From: Acholeplasma laidlawii
GTDB taxonomy: Bacteria; Bacillota_I; Bacilli_A; Acholeplasmatales; Acholeplasmataceae
Reading direction: 5' to 3'
Length of the DNA stretch: 33,054 bases
NCBI RefSeq assembly: GCF_015709225.1
Contig: NZ_JADNRS010000014.1
Coordinates: 1-33,054, forward strand
This document shows positions 1 to 7,289 of the stretch, piece after piece. The notes below the pieces were generated by a model. The model saw nothing but the letters and a program-made list of their open reading frames with translations. It did not search any database and was not told where the DNA came from. The position numbers were made by a program, and so were the translations under genes. How positions within the stretch are numbered: position 1 is the stretch's first letter; every line of letters begins with the position of its first letter.

Positions 1-173
1 ATCAGAATTCCAGACAAACGGTGCATAGACTCCTCTTTCTAATTGTAAATCTCTTGTTATCTCTTTTGGAATTTTATCTCTTCGCAAAGCTTTTCATGAT
101 TTTCAGGATAATCACATGATGATATAATAAAAACACAAAAAATTAAAACTGTGACAGAAAGTATTTTTTTCAT
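1..173 (-). pseudogene. Frameshifted lipoprotein fragment, cut by window edge
   Basis: An ATG at 173 opens a 38-codon frame that begins as a lipoprotein signal peptide: MKK, a hydrophobic stretch, then I-S-S-C at residues 17-20 as lipobox. It stops at TAA 57-59. From about position 80 to the window edge a different frame stays open and encodes DKIPKEITRDLQLERG followed by VYAPFVWNSD. That tail resembles the repeat pattern of degenerate bacterial Ig-like domains in surface lipoproteins (family resemblance from memory). One added A near 82-84, giving Glu-Glu-Asp-Lys, would join the two frames. A weak ribosome site (AGAGGG) lies about 11 bases upstream of the ATG. I read this as a decayed secreted lipoprotein. 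A sequencing error or a short functional peptide cannot be excluded, and the rest of the gene is outside the window. Confidence 0.55.
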
Positions 174-594
174 TTTAATACCTACCCTCTAATATTTTGA
201 ATTAGTCGTTATCTTGTTTAAATTTTATCACAACTGGTAGTAATTTCTATAACAAGCTTTTTAGTACCAATTTATTGAATATGTTCATATACACTTATTT
301 ATTTGGACAAACACAGGGTATAAAATAGACTTTTCGTATTTTTATTGACCTTTCGTGTTTTTACTAGGTATAAAAAGATAAAAGCCTACCAATCATATTC
401 ATTATATGATGCATAGAATGATATTTGAACAAGAAAAAAGGGATTATCTCCCTATTTTCATATTTTATAAAGTTGATACTTTTCTATCAACACTGTTGTG
501 CTAATATGTGTTGGGATACTAATTTTAATACAAGATTAGCACCCTTAGTTTTTGGAGTATTATTAGAGGTTTAAATCTCGCTATATGCGATGTG
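174..594. other. Gene-free stretch with repeat remnants
   Basis: No credible coding frame is visible. The stretch holds TTTCGT(G/A)T motifs at 332-338 and 351-357, a GGGA/TCCC hairpin at 440-453, and one copy of the TAGCACC-type repeat at about 501-547. All three have counterparts elsewhere in the first 10 kb, so the stretch looks like the debris of old insertions. No promoter or RNA gene can be supported. Confidence 0.5.
501..547. repeat. TAGCACC-family repeat, copy A
   Basis: This copy matches the segments at 2071-2145 and 8725-8810: taatatgtgt, then an imperfect half of GGTGCTA, then tttaatacaa and TAGCACCC. It is the most diverged of the three copies, and the second and third TAGCACC motifs present at 8781 and 8802 are not recognisable here. 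It lies just downstream of the alkC-like gene in the same orientation as the other copies. Probably a remnant of an insertion sequence end. Confidence 0.6.
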
Positions 595-1338
595 CTATTC
601 TTTGATCTTACGACTTCTTAATCCATGATTAATAATCCATTTTGTTGCATCAGTGAGTGCTTCTTTTTGCCACTCATCAATAACTTTGAATGCCAAATTT
701 GGATCATGTTTGTATAAATCATTTAAATTATTACCAACACTTTTTTGGATGAACTTAGATTTATCATCTTTAAGGTTAGTAAGAATTTTCTCATAAATAT
801 TGAAATAATTCAAGGCAACCGTAGTTTTAAATGACCAAGGTAAAGCAATACGCACTGCCTCACTTGCTAGTCTTCTTACATGAACATTTACATCCTTACT
901 CCATTTTAATAAAACATTCATTGTTTTTAAAGGATCTTTAACAAGTAAGTATCTTATTGCATATTCACCTGTCTGTCTTTTAGTGAAATCATATAAGAAG
1001 TCATATGTTGCTATTTCGTCTTTTAAACCGTGTTTTTCTATAAATCTACCCATTGGCCATAACCACCAACCTTCAGTGAACATTCCTGTTTCTTTCTTTA
1101 GTTCAGGCCCCCATATTTTTTTAAACGTTTCTAGATGTTTAAGATAATTACCAGACAAAGACATCTCAAGTGCGTTAACATACAGATCTTGTCTTTGCAA
1201 AAAACTTTCTTCTGCTAGATTGTTTTTTAAGTAATCCAAAAACAAATCAGTTCTAAACAAATGATCAGCACTTTTTAATTTTTCTGATAATTTTAAAGCA
1301 AATGTATAATCGTAATACTCAACAAGTTTTTTTGCCAT
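595..1338 (-). CDS. AlkC-like DNA alkylation repair protein
   Basis: A 247-residue HEAT-like helical repeat protein of the AlkC/AlkD DNA alkylation repair superfamily. Family members are DNA glycosylases that remove alkylated bases such as 3-methyladenine and initiate base excision repair. Visible landmarks are V-R-R-L-A-S-E followed by an L-P-W motif (about 154-170), the repeat KSVGNNLNDL (about 199-208), and a C-terminal segment ATKWIINHGLRSR that corresponds to the HALR(T/R)L region of AlkC. The start ATG has a good ribosome site (AAGGGGAG) 5-6 bases upstream. It is a single-gene unit between two copies of the TAGCACC repeat, with a broken toxin gene upstream. Activity on DNA is inferred from the family; the catalytic residues were not confirmed individually. 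Confidence 0.8.
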   Translation of the reverse strand: MAKKLVEYYDYTFALKLSEKLKSADHLFRTDLFLDYLKNNLAEESFLQRQDLYVNALEMSLSGNYLKHLETFKKIWGPELKKETGMFTEGWWLWPMGRFIEKHGLKDEIATYDFLYDFTKRQTGEYAIRYLLVKDPLKTMNVLLKWSKDVNVHVRRLASEAVRIALPWSFKTTVALNYFNIYEKILTNLKDDKSKFIQKSVGNNLNDLYKHDPNLAFKVIDEWQKEALTDATKWIINHGLRSRKIKE

Positions 1339-1409
1339 AAATACTCCCCTTAATAAATATTAATCTTTTTGAGTTTTCCGATAAATCGAGATGTCCTTTA
1401 CTACAAGAA

Positions 1410-1707
1410 TCAGTGATACGATTGTTTAGAATGGAGAATACGATATACAATGACTTCTTTAGATACTTCATTAATCTTATAAAAAATAAGATGGCTCTCT
1501 ACAACTAAAAATCTATACCCTTGTAAAACAAGCAGTCTGTACCTAGGTATCGACCCTCTATTGGGAAATTGTTTTAAAGATAAAATCGTTTTTTCAATTT
1601 TTGAAAGATAGTCAAGCGCTTGATCTTTGTCACCACTATCCAAAAAATAAACGAAGTAATATTACTTAATCATTTTGAGCACTCTATGTCATTTTTACTT
1701 GATACAT
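1410..1707 (-). pseudogene. Broken RelE/ParE-family toxin
   Basis: The C-terminal 77 residues read as a RelE/ParE toxin: FPNRGS, RYRLLVLQGYRFLVVE, LIFYKI, and the terminal VYRILHSKQSYH. RelE toxins cleave mRNA on the ribosome and ParE toxins target gyrase; ParE-type is the closer look here. The natural start is the ATG at 1707, two bases after the antitoxin stop, giving M-Y-Q-V-K-M-T. The frame then hits TAG at 1684-1686, resumes as S-A-Q-N-D, and meets TAA. The remaining toxin lies in another frame, with one more TAA before Y-Y-F-V-Y-F-L-D-S-G. So there are at least two nonsense codons plus a frameshift in the first 25 codons. The toxin is almost certainly dead, and the TTG at 1643 has no convincing ribosome site. 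Confidence 0.8.
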
Positions 1708-1709
1708 GA

Positions 1710-1976
1710 TCAACTTTTATTAAGCTGACTTTTAACGGTTTTAAAAGCCTCTTCAATTTCAATAACATCGCCTCTATTAACATCGCTTTCAGCTTCTGCA
1801 AGCATCTTAAGAAGCTCTAATTCTTCCATTTGTTGTTCATAAACCGTTTGATTAATGAGCACTGTATCATTTCTACCATTGACTGTGATATAGATCGGCT
1901 TTTGTTCATCTTTACCTTGTTTTGAAATTTCAGCATACTTATTTCTTAAGTCAGCCGAAGGTCTAATAATGTTCAT
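1710..1976 (-). CDS. Phd/YefM-family antitoxin
   Basis: An 88-residue antitoxin counted from the ATG at 1976; a GTG at 1985 would add three residues. The N-terminal half (IIRPSADLRNKYAEISK, then PIYITVNGRNDTVLINQTVYEQ) is the Phd/YefM DNA-binding fold. The acidic, helical C-terminus (ELELLKMLAEAESDVNRGDV) is the part that normally wraps and neutralises the toxin. The toxin gene follows after two bases but is broken, so this is an orphan antitoxin with an intact reading frame. In this family the antitoxin also represses its own promoter, which fits the palindrome just upstream. It may persist as an anti-toxin or anti-addiction relic; that is inference. Confidence 0.85.
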   Translation of the reverse strand: MNIIRPSADLRNKYAEISKQGKDEQKPIYITVNGRNDTVLINQTVYEQQMEELELLKMLAEAESDVNRGDVIEIEEAFKTVKSQLNKS

Positions 1977-1992
1977 ATTAACCACGTCTCAT

Positions 1993-2030
1993 ATATGCAT
2001 ATCATATCATAATTTGATTATTACTGTAAA
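1993..2030 (-). promoter_or_regulatory. Antitoxin promoter and candidate operator
   Basis: On the minus strand there is a -35 TTTACA (2025-2030), an 18-base spacer and a -10 TATGAT (2001-2006). A perfect palindrome ATATGCATAT (1993-2002) overlaps the -10, where a Phd/YefM repressor would be expected to bind. The boxes are seen; the operator role is inferred from family behaviour. Confidence 0.5.
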
Positions 2031-2070
2031 GTAAAAAGTTAGACACAAAATTTGTATCAAACCTTTTCTT

Positions 2071-2145
2071 ATTATATGTGTGATGCTACCTATTTTAATA
2101 CAAATTAGCACCTTACAAGATTTTTAGCACCCCTGTCAAAATACC
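2071..2145. repeat. TAGCACC-family repeat, copy B
   Basis: Nearly identical to the left-hand part of copy C (8725-8810) for about 40 bases: atatgtgtg, TGCTACC, tattttaatacaaat, TAGCACC. TAGCACC recurs at 2106-2112 and 2125-2131, about 19 bases apart, and a degenerate third unit may lie near 2143. TGCTA and TAGCA form an inverted pair around the AT-rich core. The third TAGCACC unit of copy C has decayed. No transposase frame adjoins this copy, so it is a solo end or a MITE-like remnant. Confidence 0.65.
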
Positions 2146-2339
2146 TTTATAAAGCAATCAAAACTATCTTTCATATGGTTTGATTTAAAGAAATTCATAA
2201 TTAAATTTAATGGTATAAACATGTAAAAATCAAACTTACATTAGGTAGTTAATGATCTATCCAATATAGAGTCATGTCTTATTTGATGAGACAGTAACTA
2301 CAAAAATATAAAGTACCAAAAATAGTGTCACAAGTTTAG

Positions 2340-2369
2340 TTGAATAATCTATAACTAATGTGTTATAAT
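2340..2369 (+). promoter_or_regulatory. Promoter of ABC exporter operon
   Basis: TTGAAT (2340-2345) is followed by an 18-base spacer and TATAAT (2364-2369), with an extended -10 TG one base before it. The GTG start of the first permease lies about 39 bases downstream behind a GAGGTGG ribosome site. This is a strong sigma-A-like promoter by sequence. Confidence 0.7.
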
Positions 2370-2407
2370 GAGGTTGTTGTGACATCTACACATTTTGAGG
2401 TGGTTGA

Positions 2408-3616
2408 GTGCTTTCGATTAAAATCGCATTGCAGTTTTTATGGCGAAACTTTGCAAAAACATGCATAACATTACTTGCAGTTGCATTAGGATTCGCTATT
2501 TTTTACTTTATTCTAGATGTCAGTTCAGGATTAAAATATATGGTTCTTCATACCACAGCAGAAACCGATGGTCACATTCGAATTCAAACAAATCTTCCCT
2601 ATGAATCATTTTCAGATCCAGATGCCATCGAACTTCGTGACGAATTGTTTTCACTTTCAAATGAAATCAGTGATGTCTCTTTTTCTTATCGTACATTAAT
2701 TACTTATGAAACTTTTCAAGATAACATGACATTTGAGCTTAGAGGGTTTGATTTTAATTTTGGAGCAAAAATAAGTGATATTGTCCATCGAATTAACTTA
2801 AATCCTGCAAATAAAATACCTGAGAATATGACTGAACAATCCCCTTCATATGATGGTGAAATTGCAGTTGGATTTCACTTTATGGATATACGGAAATTCC
2901 TTCAGATTGGTGATATTATTACAGTAAGAAATCAATTAGATCAACCATTTAATCTAAAAATTGTCGCAATATTTGTGAGTGATCAATCTGCACTTTCAGG
3001 TAATGTCTTTTTTACAACACAAGAAACTGCACAATTGATTGATGGTGTTTCAATCTTCAATTTTATTGAAGTTAGAACCCATAATCCTGTAAATAGCCAT
3101 CAAGTGACACCACTGTTGAAGGATTATAGTGAAGCCAATTTCACGAATTATATTATTAATGATTGGCAAGAAGGTAATCAAACAATCACTAATCTTCTCT
3201 ATATCGAGGATATTTCCGTTCTTCTCATTCAAGTAATGACTGGACTTGCTATTTCATTTGGAGTTGGTAGTGTCATCATGTTCCAAGCCAAACAAAAAAT
3301 CAATCAAATAGGAATACTTAAAGCATTAGGTGTAACCGATCGAGAATCACAATTAATCTTCTTTTATCAAGCATTATTAATAACGGTTATTGGACTTTTA
3401 TTGGGTTTAATAATCGGAGTCTCACTTGGTGCCTTCTTTACAACCAATTTTAGACGAGCGAGTGGTTTACCGTTAGTTCCGCTACAAACAGAATTAATCA
3501 ATTTCTATTCAATACTAACCATTTCAATCATGTTACCAGTCAATTTGATTGCATCACTGATTCCGATTCGTTTCGTTAAAAATTTAAAGATTATTGAGGT
3601 CATTAAACATGAGTAA
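2408..3616 (+). CDS. FtsX-like ABC exporter permease 1
   Basis: A 402-residue membrane permease of the MacB/FtsX/LolC-E class. It has one N-terminal transmembrane helix (about 11-33), a roughly 240-residue extracytoplasmic domain, and three C-terminal helices (about 270-295, 318-345, 365-388). Family members move lipoproteins or peptides, or relay mechanical force across the membrane. The start is a GTG with a GAGGTGG ribosome site; the same M-L-S-I-K-I-A-x-Q-F opening occurs in permease 2, which supports the start and makes the pair paralogous. The cytoplasmic ILKALGVTDRE loop near 303-313 matches the usual coupling segment (KxxGIxxxx). It is the first gene of a three-gene operon with the ATPase between two permeases. 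The substrate is unknown. Confidence 0.85.
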   Translation: MLSIKIALQFLWRNFAKTCITLLAVALGFAIFYFILDVSSGLKYMVLHTTAETDGHIRIQTNLPYESFSDPDAIELRDELFSLSNEISDVSFSYRTLITYETFQDNMTFELRGFDFNFGAKISDIVHRINLNPANKIPENMTEQSPSYDGEIAVGFHFMDIRKFLQIGDIITVRNQLDQPFNLKIVAIFVSDQSALSGNVFFTTQETAQLIDGVSIFNFIEVRTHNPVNSHQVTPLLKDYSEANFTNYIINDWQEGNQTITNLLYIEDISVLLIQVMTGLAISFGVGSVIMFQAKQKINQIGILKALGVTDRESQLIFFYQALLITVIGLLLGLIIGVSLGAFFTTNFRRASGLPLVPLQTELINFYSILTISIMLPVNLIASLIPIRFVKNLKIIEVIKHE

Positions 3617-4298
3617 TGAATTAATCCGAATTGAACATGTTACTAAAACATATGGAACTAAAATTAAAACAGATGTCTTAAAGGACATCAATTTAACATT
3701 TGAAAAAGGTTCGTTTAATTGGATTATTGGTGCTTCCGGTTCCGGAAAGACGACACTACTTAATATTATTAGTGGTCTTGATACGGCAACTTCTGGCAAA
3801 GTTAAGATTGATGGTATTGAACTTTCAACACTAAATATTAAGGAAAGAGCACATTTTCGTTCTACGCATTTAGGTTTCATTTTCCAATTTCACTATTTAC
3901 TTCCTGAGTTTACTGCTTTGCAAAACATATTAATGCCGTTAAGAATTCAGAAAAAGAAAATTGATCAGTCTGTTAAAGATCAAGCACTCGAATTGATGAA
4001 TGAGGTTGGTATTTCACATGTTTCACATCATTATCCAAATCAGATGAGTGGTGGGGAACAACAGCGTACCGCAGTTGCAAGAGCAATCATCGGTCAACCT
4101 CTGCTCATTCTAGCTGATGAACCAACAGGAAACCTAGATAGTCATTCTGCTGAATCGGTATATCAATTACTTCGTAAACTTCATCAAACTTATAAAACAA
4201 CATTCATTATTATTACTCACGATAAGATTACGCCAGAAAAAGGTGATCGTTTACTAACATTAAAAGATGGTACATTAATCAAGGATGTGATTTATTGA
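3609..4298 (+). CDS. ABC exporter ATPase, LolD/MacB-like
   Basis: A 229-residue ATP-binding subunit starting at the ATG at 3609, which overlaps the end of permease 1 by 8 bases; the TTG at 3594 is less likely. Visible motifs are Walker A GASGSGKTT (41-49), Q-loop FIFQFHYLLPEF, ABC signature MSGGEQQRTAVARAI, Walker B LLILADEPTGNLD and the H-loop histidine in IITHD. The Q-loop context HYLLPEFTALQN is very close to LolD-type ATPases. It powers the flanking FtsX-like permeases. In monoderms such cassettes handle antimicrobial peptides, lipoproteins or signalling; nothing here fixes the choice, and no adjacent sensor kinase is present. Confidence 0.92.
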   Translation: MSNELIRIEHVTKTYGTKIKTDVLKDINLTFEKGSFNWIIGASGSGKTTLLNIISGLDTATSGKVKIDGIELSTLNIKERAHFRSTHLGFIFQFHYLLPEFTALQNILMPLRIQKKKIDQSVKDQALELMNEVGISHVSHHYPNQMSGGEQQRTAVARAIIGQPLLILADEPTGNLDSHSAESVYQLLRKLHQTYKTTFIIITHDKITPEKGDRLLTLKDGTLIKDVIY

Positions 4299-5473
4299 TG
4301 TTATCAATTAAGATTGCTTGGCAATTTATCATTAAGTCACCACTACAAAACATCATAACAGTTATTACAATTATTATTGGTATTGGTATTCAGTTTTTCA
4401 TATTATCAATCGGTGCAACATTAACGAATCTCATCTTAGAACATACAACTTCCTATAATGAACATATCTTAGTGACCACTCAAGAATACTCTAACATTCC
4501 ACTGGAAGCTGATCAAACTTTAAAACAAAAAATACTTGATGAAGTTCCTGAGATAGAAATCTTTAATTACATGTTACAGATTGAGTCAGTATCAATCTCT
4601 ACAGATACCATTCCACCAATGAAATTCACGGTGCGCGCAGTTGATGATGAGCGTGGGTATGATTTTTATGGATTAACCGAAGAAAAACACTTAACATCAG
4701 GTACATATCCATCATCACCTAATCAAATTCTTCTTACAAAACAATTTGCTGAACAATATATGATTCAACCACTCGATTGGATAACATTAACTTATGCTCC
4801 GACTGTATTCGAATCATACACAGTTTCATATCAGGTATCAGGAACTTTTGATTTAGGTTTGTTTCGTCAAACATTTGCATATTGTCTTGTTCCATTTGCC
4901 GATTTACCAACACCATATCAATCTTCATCAGTATATGCAGTGATGCAAGTTAACGATCCAAGAAATGCAGACATAGTCGCTGAAACAATCAAAACTTACT
5001 TTAATCCTGATCTTTATTTGGTAAAAACCTGGAAAGATTTGTCTCCGGAAATTTATATGCTTGATACTGCACAGGTCTTAGCCATATCATTTATACAAGT
5101 ATTCTTATCGTTTGCTGTCTTTGTCGTTGTTGCTAGTATCCTAGGATTCTCTGTTCATCAAAAATCCAAACAATTAGGAATCTTAAAAGCAATGGGACTA
5201 CAAGATACTAAAGTTTCATTTGTCTTCCTCCTACAATCATTAATCCTTGGTTTATTTGGAACTTTAGGTGGATTAATTGGTGGAACAATCTTTATAAAAT
5301 TGTATCAAGACTTCATGCGTTATGACGATGGTACTCCAAGAGTAATTTTCCATTATGATTGGTACAATTACGTCATTTCAGGTTTAATTGTTGCAGCAAC
5401 AGTTTTATTAGCTTCTCTTGTTTCCATTCAAAGAGCGAAGAAAATTACAATCATAGAACTTATAAAGACATAA
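4298..5473 (+). CDS. FtsX-like ABC exporter permease 2
   Basis: A 391-residue permease starting at the ATG in TGATG, overlapping the ATPase stop by one base, so translation is coupled. Layout copies permease 1: an N-terminal helix (about 14-40), a large extracytoplasmic domain, and three C-terminal helices (about 258-285, 308-333, 352-378). The coupling loop ILKAMGLQDTK mirrors ILKALGVTDRE of permease 1. With permease 1 it likely forms a heterodimer comparable to LolC/LolE. A terminator follows directly. Substrate unknown. Confidence 0.85.
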   Translation: MLSIKIAWQFIIKSPLQNIITVITIIIGIGIQFFILSIGATLTNLILEHTTSYNEHILVTTQEYSNIPLEADQTLKQKILDEVPEIEIFNYMLQIESVSISTDTIPPMKFTVRAVDDERGYDFYGLTEEKHLTSGTYPSSPNQILLTKQFAEQYMIQPLDWITLTYAPTVFESYTVSYQVSGTFDLGLFRQTFAYCLVPFADLPTPYQSSSVYAVMQVNDPRNADIVAETIKTYFNPDLYLVKTWKDLSPEIYMLDTAQVLAISFIQVFLSFAVFVVVASILGFSVHQKSKQLGILKAMGLQDTKVSFVFLLQSLILGLFGTLGGLIGGTIFIKLYQDFMRYDDGTPRVIFHYDWYNYVISGLIVAATVLLASLVSIQRAKKITIIELIKT

Positions 5474-5501
5474 AAAGCCTGATATTAATCAGACTTTTTT
5501 A
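5472..5501 (+). terminator. Terminator of ABC exporter operon
   Basis: An inverted repeat AAGCCTGAT-atta-ATCAGACTT with one mismatch begins at the stop codon and ends in a run of six T. Confidence 0.8.
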
Positions 5502-5701
5502 TTCATTTATTAATAATCTCAATCCTTTTCGAAAATGGATAGTATGACATGTGAATCTTGAATCATTGACATACACAAGATAGAATTTGAAACTATACTT
5601 GTTTAAACATTGATTTGATAAGGACTTGCTCATTCGCACCATTTAAATTAAATACTCTTCAGCTTTTTTAATTTTGATTTTGAATATGCTATTTCTAATG
5701 T

Positions 5702-6280
5702 TTACAACTTAATCCGCATAATACAGTGATTTTTTCCTTTGGTATCGATATATTCAAACCCAGCTCGCTCAAATATCTGTCTGGTTGAGTTATACAAGAA
5801 TGAACTTGTATATGTTTTTCCTTGAGTATCTTGTGGATAACTTTCGACAATCCCTCCACCGTTTTGTTTGATTAAATCTAATGCGCCATTTAATGCAAGC
5901 GAAGAGATTCCTTGATTACGATAATCACGATCAACAAAAATACACGTTATTCGATAGTCAGGTAGAGGATTTTTAGCCTCCACTTCTTTTTTATGATAGA
6001 TGTTTGGCAATTCAGCTGGTTGGCCATATTGACACCAACCTATGCATTCTTCATCATGAAAGACGAGAGCAGCGTGCGTACTATTATTTTCGACCAGTGA
6101 TTTTTTGTAAATGCGATTAGCTTCATAGCTTCTTTCACGTTCTTTCGGCTTATCATGAAAACTAAGGCACCAACATCCTCCCCAAACACCATGATGCTTT
6201 ATAATGAGTTTTTCATAAGCATCCCATGTTTCAGTATTCAATGGTTTTATCATGTACTGATTGGAATCTACTTTTATCAC
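5702..6280 (-). CDS. GNAT-family N-acetyltransferase
   Basis: A 192-residue acetyltransferase of the GNAT fold. The acetyl-CoA pyrophosphate loop is D-Y-R-N-Q-G-I-S (about 131-138), preceded by the beta-strand RITCIFVD and followed by a C-terminal F-L-Y-N-S and F-E-R-A-G-F-E-Y segment typical of the family. The N-terminus G-V-W-G-G-C-W-C-L-S-F-H, with its clustered W and C, is shared by a subgroup of uncharacterised GNAT proteins. The start is uncertain: GTG at 6280 has AAAGG about 14 bases upstream, and the ATG at 6253 has no evident ribosome site. It stands alone between the ABC operon (convergent) and the SDR remnant. Substrate unknown. Confidence 0.8.
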   Translation of the reverse strand: MIKVDSNQYMIKPLNTETWDAYEKLIIKHHGVWGGCWCLSFHDKPKERERSYEANRIYKKSLVENNSTHAALVFHDEECIGWCQYGQPAELPNIYHKKEVEAKNPLPDYRITCIFVDRDYRNQGISSLALNGALDLIKQNGGGIVESYPQDTQGKTYTSSFLYNSTRQIFERAGFEYIDTKGKNHCIMRIKL

Positions 6281-6403
6281 TAGATATTCACTAACCTTTC
6301 GTTATAAATTAGGTATTACAAATATATTGATTTATCAATAATCATTATAATAAATCTATTCCATCATTTGTTGTATGTGTTTTTAACACACTTTACTTTT
6401 TTT

Positions 6404-6465
6404 GTCAAACAAAAAACACCTATCGATGTGTGATCTTTCGCACTTTATCAACAAGTGTTTTTGAC
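6404..6465 (-). terminator. Long inverted repeat, possible terminator
   Basis: GTCAAACAAAAAACAC (6404-6419) pairs with GTGTTTTTGAC (6455-6465) with a bulge, and an inner GTG/CAC pair is also possible. It lies downstream of the SDR remnant on the minus strand, where the 3' arm is T-rich. A perfect TGTGTT/AACACA repeat with a 3-base loop sits nearby at 6376-6390. Function as a terminator is plausible, not certain. Confidence 0.4.
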
Positions 6466-6525
6466 TAATGACGATGAAATATAAGTACTTTTTCTATGAT
6501 GATTATTTTAAAATTGTTTTTATAA

Positions 6526-7266
6526 CTAGGATAACATTTTCGCTATCATTTTTGCTGTCTTCCGAGGAGAAATACGACTGTAAAAGTCCATGAACTTGGA
6601 ATCACTTCCAACACAGACTCGTACTTTATTCTTCTCCAAAGCATCAATGATAAACGATGCTGCTTTGGTTGGAGATAGCATTTTTGGAGTTTTCTTCATT
6701 GGTTTCTTTAAAAGCATCGTTGCATCTGCATCAGAGTTTTTGGTGATGTTAGTCTCGGTTGCTCCTGGAAATACCGTTGTTACACGAACAGATGTACCGA
6801 GCAATTCCGAATTCAACCCTTCACTTAATAGTTTTAACGCAGTTTTTGAAGCACCATAGATTGTTTGCCCAGGAACAGGAACAAGTGCACCCATACTAGA
6901 TACATTTGTTATGTGTGCTTCAGGACGTTCTAGCAAGATAGGTAGAAATGCTTTAATCATGAATAGAGGTCCAAAAAAATTCACATTCATGACTTGATTA
7001 ATCTTAGGAATTGTAAGTTCCTTTACATGAATAAACGGCTGAATAATACCAGCATTGTTAATGATACCATCAACTTGTTGATGTTTAGCTATAACATCCT
7101 TTGGTAATTGATCGACCTCTTCATTGTTAGTAAGATCAAGTTTGTGGAGTGAGAGTCGGTCTTTCGCATCAAGCGCTAACTCCAATGTTTGCTTAAGCGT
7201 ATCCTCATTGATATCAACTGCAGCAACTTTAGCCCCATGTGCTTTAGTTTTCTTTTCTTGGAGAAG
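6526..7266 (-). pseudogene. SDR oxidoreductase lacking its N-terminus
   Basis: Residues match a classical short-chain dehydrogenase: GAKVAAVDINED (second Rossmann strand), N-N-A-G, the catalytic serine in N-V-S-S-M-G, the Y-G-A-S-K catalytic Tyr/Lys, and PGATETNI. The frame continues upstream of the TTG at 7185 as far as TAG at 7270-7272, but the recognisable protein starts near the K-A-H-G-A-K-V segment (about 7245). The first strand and the TGxxxGxG cofactor loop are missing, and no ATG with a ribosome site exists. The IS3-family element begins immediately upstream, and the missing residues are not found on its far side. The gene was truncated by insertion plus loss. It has the SDR fold but cannot bind NAD(P) normally. 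Confidence 0.8.
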
Positions 7267-7289
7267 ATTCTAATGAACCCTCATATTTA

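Larger units (their letters stand above)
1986..2407. other. Intergenic region between divergent units
   Basis: No coding frame is supported here. The region holds the antitoxin promoter (1993-2030), repeat copy B (2071-2145) and the promoter of the ABC exporter operon (2340-2369). The AT-rich stretch from about 2150 to 2335 shows nothing I can name. Confidence 0.6.
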
